DNA from: Parvibaculum sp.
Lineage (GTDB): Bacteria; Pseudomonadota; Alphaproteobacteria; Parvibaculales; Parvibaculaceae
Reading direction: 5' to 3'
Assembly: GCA_017642695.1 (NCBI GenBank)
Contig: JAEPQD010000001.1
Span: forward strand, 2,303,701 to 2,367,700
DNA: 64,000 bases
The translations under genes were made by a program, and so were the position numbers. The notes beneath the pieces were generated by a model. It saw only the letters and a list, made by a program, of their open reading frames with translations. It was not told where the DNA came from and did not search any database. Every line of letters starts with the position of its first letter. Position 1 is the stretch's first letter. This document shows positions 62,704 through 64,000 of the stretch, piece after piece.

Positions 62704-62913
62704 TCACGCCGCCTTGCCGTCTCGTTCGGCGATGCGATCTTGCTGCCAAGCGGCAACTTCAGAGCCAAGCCAGGCGATCGCCGTCCCGCCGTTGATGTTT
62801 ACGGGTTTGGGAAAGCGGGGAGGCGTTTCGGCCATGAGCCGATAGATGGTCGACCGACCTAAGCCAGTTGCCTTCTTGACGTCATCGAGCCGGAGAAATG
62901 TATCTACGTGCAT
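62704..62913 (-). CDS. AlpA family transcriptional regulator
   Basis: The 69-residue excisionase-like winged-helix protein has FLRLDDVKKATGLGRSTIYRLMAETPPRFPKPVNI, the AlpA signature, and ends AAWQQDRIAERDGKAA. AlpA proteins activate integrase or act as excisionases in P4-like elements and PICIs. It starts at ATG 62913 behind AAAGGA. It lies upstream of the primase gene on the same strand, 176 bases apart, and downstream of the 240-residue ORF. Confidence 0.9.
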   Translation of the reverse strand: MHVDTFLRLDDVKKATGLGRSTIYRLMAETPPRFPKPVNINGGTAIAWLGSEVAAWQQDRIAERDGKAA

Positions 62914-63009
62914 TGCATGTCCTTTGGGTTGTGTTGGGACGCCCAAAGGATGCTCAAAGCTGGCAACCCAGTCTTTTCCCGAATGCAGAGTTCGAATTGG
63001 GAACAGTGG

Positions 63010-63732
63010 CTAGTTTGCAAGTGGCGCCGGAATCGCCAAGGCGACGCCGGGCAACTGCAAATACGACGGAACAGAAATAGAGTTTCCGGGCGTGAGTATC
63101 GTTTCCCTTCGCCGTTTCATCCGCGCGATCTCACCCCAAATTCGATATTCGTCGGCAAGCGCGAGAAACAGGCCTAGGTCACGTGGGAGACAAGGGAGCC
63201 TTTCGTTTGCACCATTGTCGACCAATGCAGCCCCTTGTGCATCTGTCAGTGTCAGATAGGCCGCCCAGAAGGTCGCGACCTTGCGATATTTCGGCCAGAT
63301 GCTGTTATTGATTGTCTTGGCGGAAATTCTTGGGCCCATCGAACGCCAGAAGTTTTTGCCGATTTGCGCAATCAGCGGTCCCAATGTGGCGGAGCCTTCC
63401 GCCTCATCGGGCGAGTGAACAACATGGCGCAGCATTGCCCCCGCTATCATGCCGTGCGTATATGCCCGCAGCACCTTCTCCTGATAATCCTCGACACGCG
63501 GAACGGATCGGACGAGTTCTAGGTATTCCCTTCGCTCGGCAGGGCTTGATGGTTGCGGATGATTGCCAGACTGAAGCGCTAAATCGATCGTTATCGCCTT
63601 CAAAGCCATCACGCGCATCGCCTCATCGTCTGGAAATAGCATTACAGAGCCAACGATGGCGACGTCATAAGCCGTAGGCTCGACCAAACAGTTTGCCCTC
63701 AATGGCAAGGCCTTTTCCGGCTCAGGCGACAT
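63010..63732 (-). CDS. 240-residue hypothetical protein of the element
   Basis: The protein is alpha-helical in appearance. Its regions include EAMRVMALKAITIDLALQ near residue 36, GMIAGAMLRHVVHSPDEAEGSATLGPLIAQIGKNFW near residue 94 and SIWPKYRKVATFWAAYLTL near residue 140. No family is recognised. The start overlaps the integrase stop by 11 bases, so it is co-translated with the integrase. Proteins in this place may be partners of integrase or unknown satellite factors. Confidence 0.65.
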   Translation of the reverse strand: MSPEPEKALPLRANCLVEPTAYDVAIVGSVMLFPDDEAMRVMALKAITIDLALQSGNHPQPSSPAERREYLELVRSVPRVEDYQEKVLRAYTHGMIAGAMLRHVVHSPDEAEGSATLGPLIAQIGKNFWRSMGPRISAKTINNSIWPKYRKVATFWAAYLTLTDAQGAALVDNGANERLPCLPRDLGLFLALADEYRIWGEIARMKRRRETILTPGNSISVPSYLQLPGVALAIPAPLAN

Positions 63733-64000
63733 TTCCCCGCCTCAGTTTCCTGTCTTTTTGTTGCCGCAAGGGGACAATTGCGCCGTCTGCGCGACGCGCC
63801 GAAGAGCAATAGGTGGCCCAGGCTTCCGCAAGCCGTCGCCGTTTCTCAAACAGATCGCCCCGGCGATATGCAGCCTCGACCTTGTCGCCAACAGCGTGGG
63901 CCAAGGCCATCTCAGCGACTTCGGCCGGGAAGGCGGTTTGCTCCGCCGCCCAATCGCGAAAAGTCGATCGGAAGCCGTGCACGGTCAAATCGTCTCGCCC
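63722..64000 (-). CDS. P4-type tyrosine integrase, C-terminal part (truncated by the window edge)
   Basis: The visible 92 residues start in mid-protein at GRDDLTVHGFRSTFRDWAAE, the strongly conserved HxxR box of P4-like integrases. They continue with the second His in MALAHAVGDKVEAAYRRGD, where Tyr is the nucleophile. The 5' part lies beyond 64000. The gene points leftward, its start facing the outside end of the element, as expected for an integrase next to the right attachment site. Confidence 0.93.
   Translation of the reverse strand, partial: GRDDLTVHGFRSTFRDWAAEQTAFPAEVAEMALAHAVGDKVEAAYRRGDLFEKRRRLAEAWATYCSSARRADGAIVPLRQQKDRKLRRGNVA

Larger units (their letters stand above)
49696..64000. 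mobile_element. Integrated phage-satellite-like element in tRNA-Ser (right end outside window)
   Basis: The element runs from the tRNA 3' end to at least the right edge. Reading leftward from the right edge it contains a P4-type tyrosine integrase, AlpA, a Toprim primase, a RepA-like helicase with an iteron cluster, small ORFs, a ClpP-like protease and a tail spike. A mixed cargo arm follows: sulfotransferase, RHH, S24, HNH, AlbA/ATPase, SRAP and SNase. No terminase, portal, major capsid, tape-measure or lysis gene is seen in 14.3 kb. That composition fits a satellite or a deletion remnant better than a complete prophage. The right border and attR are not visible. Confidence 0.75.

Noticed and set aside
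49696..64000. Complete functional prophage
   Set aside because: No terminase, portal, capsid, tape-measure or lysis genes are visible in this part of the element.
1..64000. CRISPR array
   Set aside because: No regularly spaced repeat-spacer pattern was found; the only dense repeats (60447-60548) are too short and irregular.

Overview
The window looks like a chromosomal segment of a GC-rich alphaproteobacterium. The evidence is the fused cysNC, an IalB-type secreted protein, HspQ, SdhE next to mfd, and many acyl-CoA, thiolase and CoA-ligase genes. That gene mix suggests a free-living degrader of lipids, hydrocarbons or steroids (Parvibaculum-like), but the genus is a guess.

From 0 to 16.4 kb lie sulfate activation (cysD, cysNC), UDP-sugar genes (galE, glmU, glmS), a TPR-SPOR envelope protein, a membrane histidine kinase, an HMG-CoA-synthase-like/thiolase pair, and an MBOAT plus SGNH-like pair for O-acetylating a surface polysaccharide. 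CysD and CysNC make PAPS, and no sulfate-reduction genes sit beside them. They may therefore serve sulfation of surface molecules.

From 16.4 to 20.3 kb a tight minus-strand operon (CrtC-like protein, APH-type kinase, DUF6285-like protein, enoyl-CoA hydratase, PAS protein) looks catabolic. From 20.4 to 27.8 kb are DNA-repair and housekeeping genes (DUF502, recG, sdhE, mfd, a FrnE-like DsbA protein). From 28 to 31 kb a sodium:solute symporter is translationally coupled to a 32-residue membrane microprotein and flanked by two related small membrane proteins.

From 31 to 49.6 kb are two AMP-forming CoA ligases, a CoA-transferase/histidine-phosphatase/VOC operon, a nitronate monooxygenase, an orphan peptide-binding protein, IalB, an acetyltransferase, HspQ, an Old Yellow Enzyme relative, a CitE-like lyase, two paralogous MFS carriers around a gamma-carbonic-anhydrase-like gene, a GST, a tandem pair of six-cysteine secreted proteins and a thioesterase.

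A tRNA-Ser(TGA) at 49.6 kb marks the left end of a foreign element that reaches the right edge, where the C-terminus of a P4-type integrase is visible. The element carries AlpA, a Toprim primase, a RepA-like helicase and an iteron-like repeat cluster. It also has small phage-like ORFs, a ClpP-like protease, an S74 tail spike, a sulfotransferase, an S24 protein with Cys in place of the catalytic Ser, an HNH nuclease, a Schlafen-AlbA/ATPase protein, an SRAP protein and a membrane-anchored SNase. No terminase, portal or capsid gene is visible. It therefore looks like a phage satellite or a strongly reduced prophage, and this is the most interesting part of the window.
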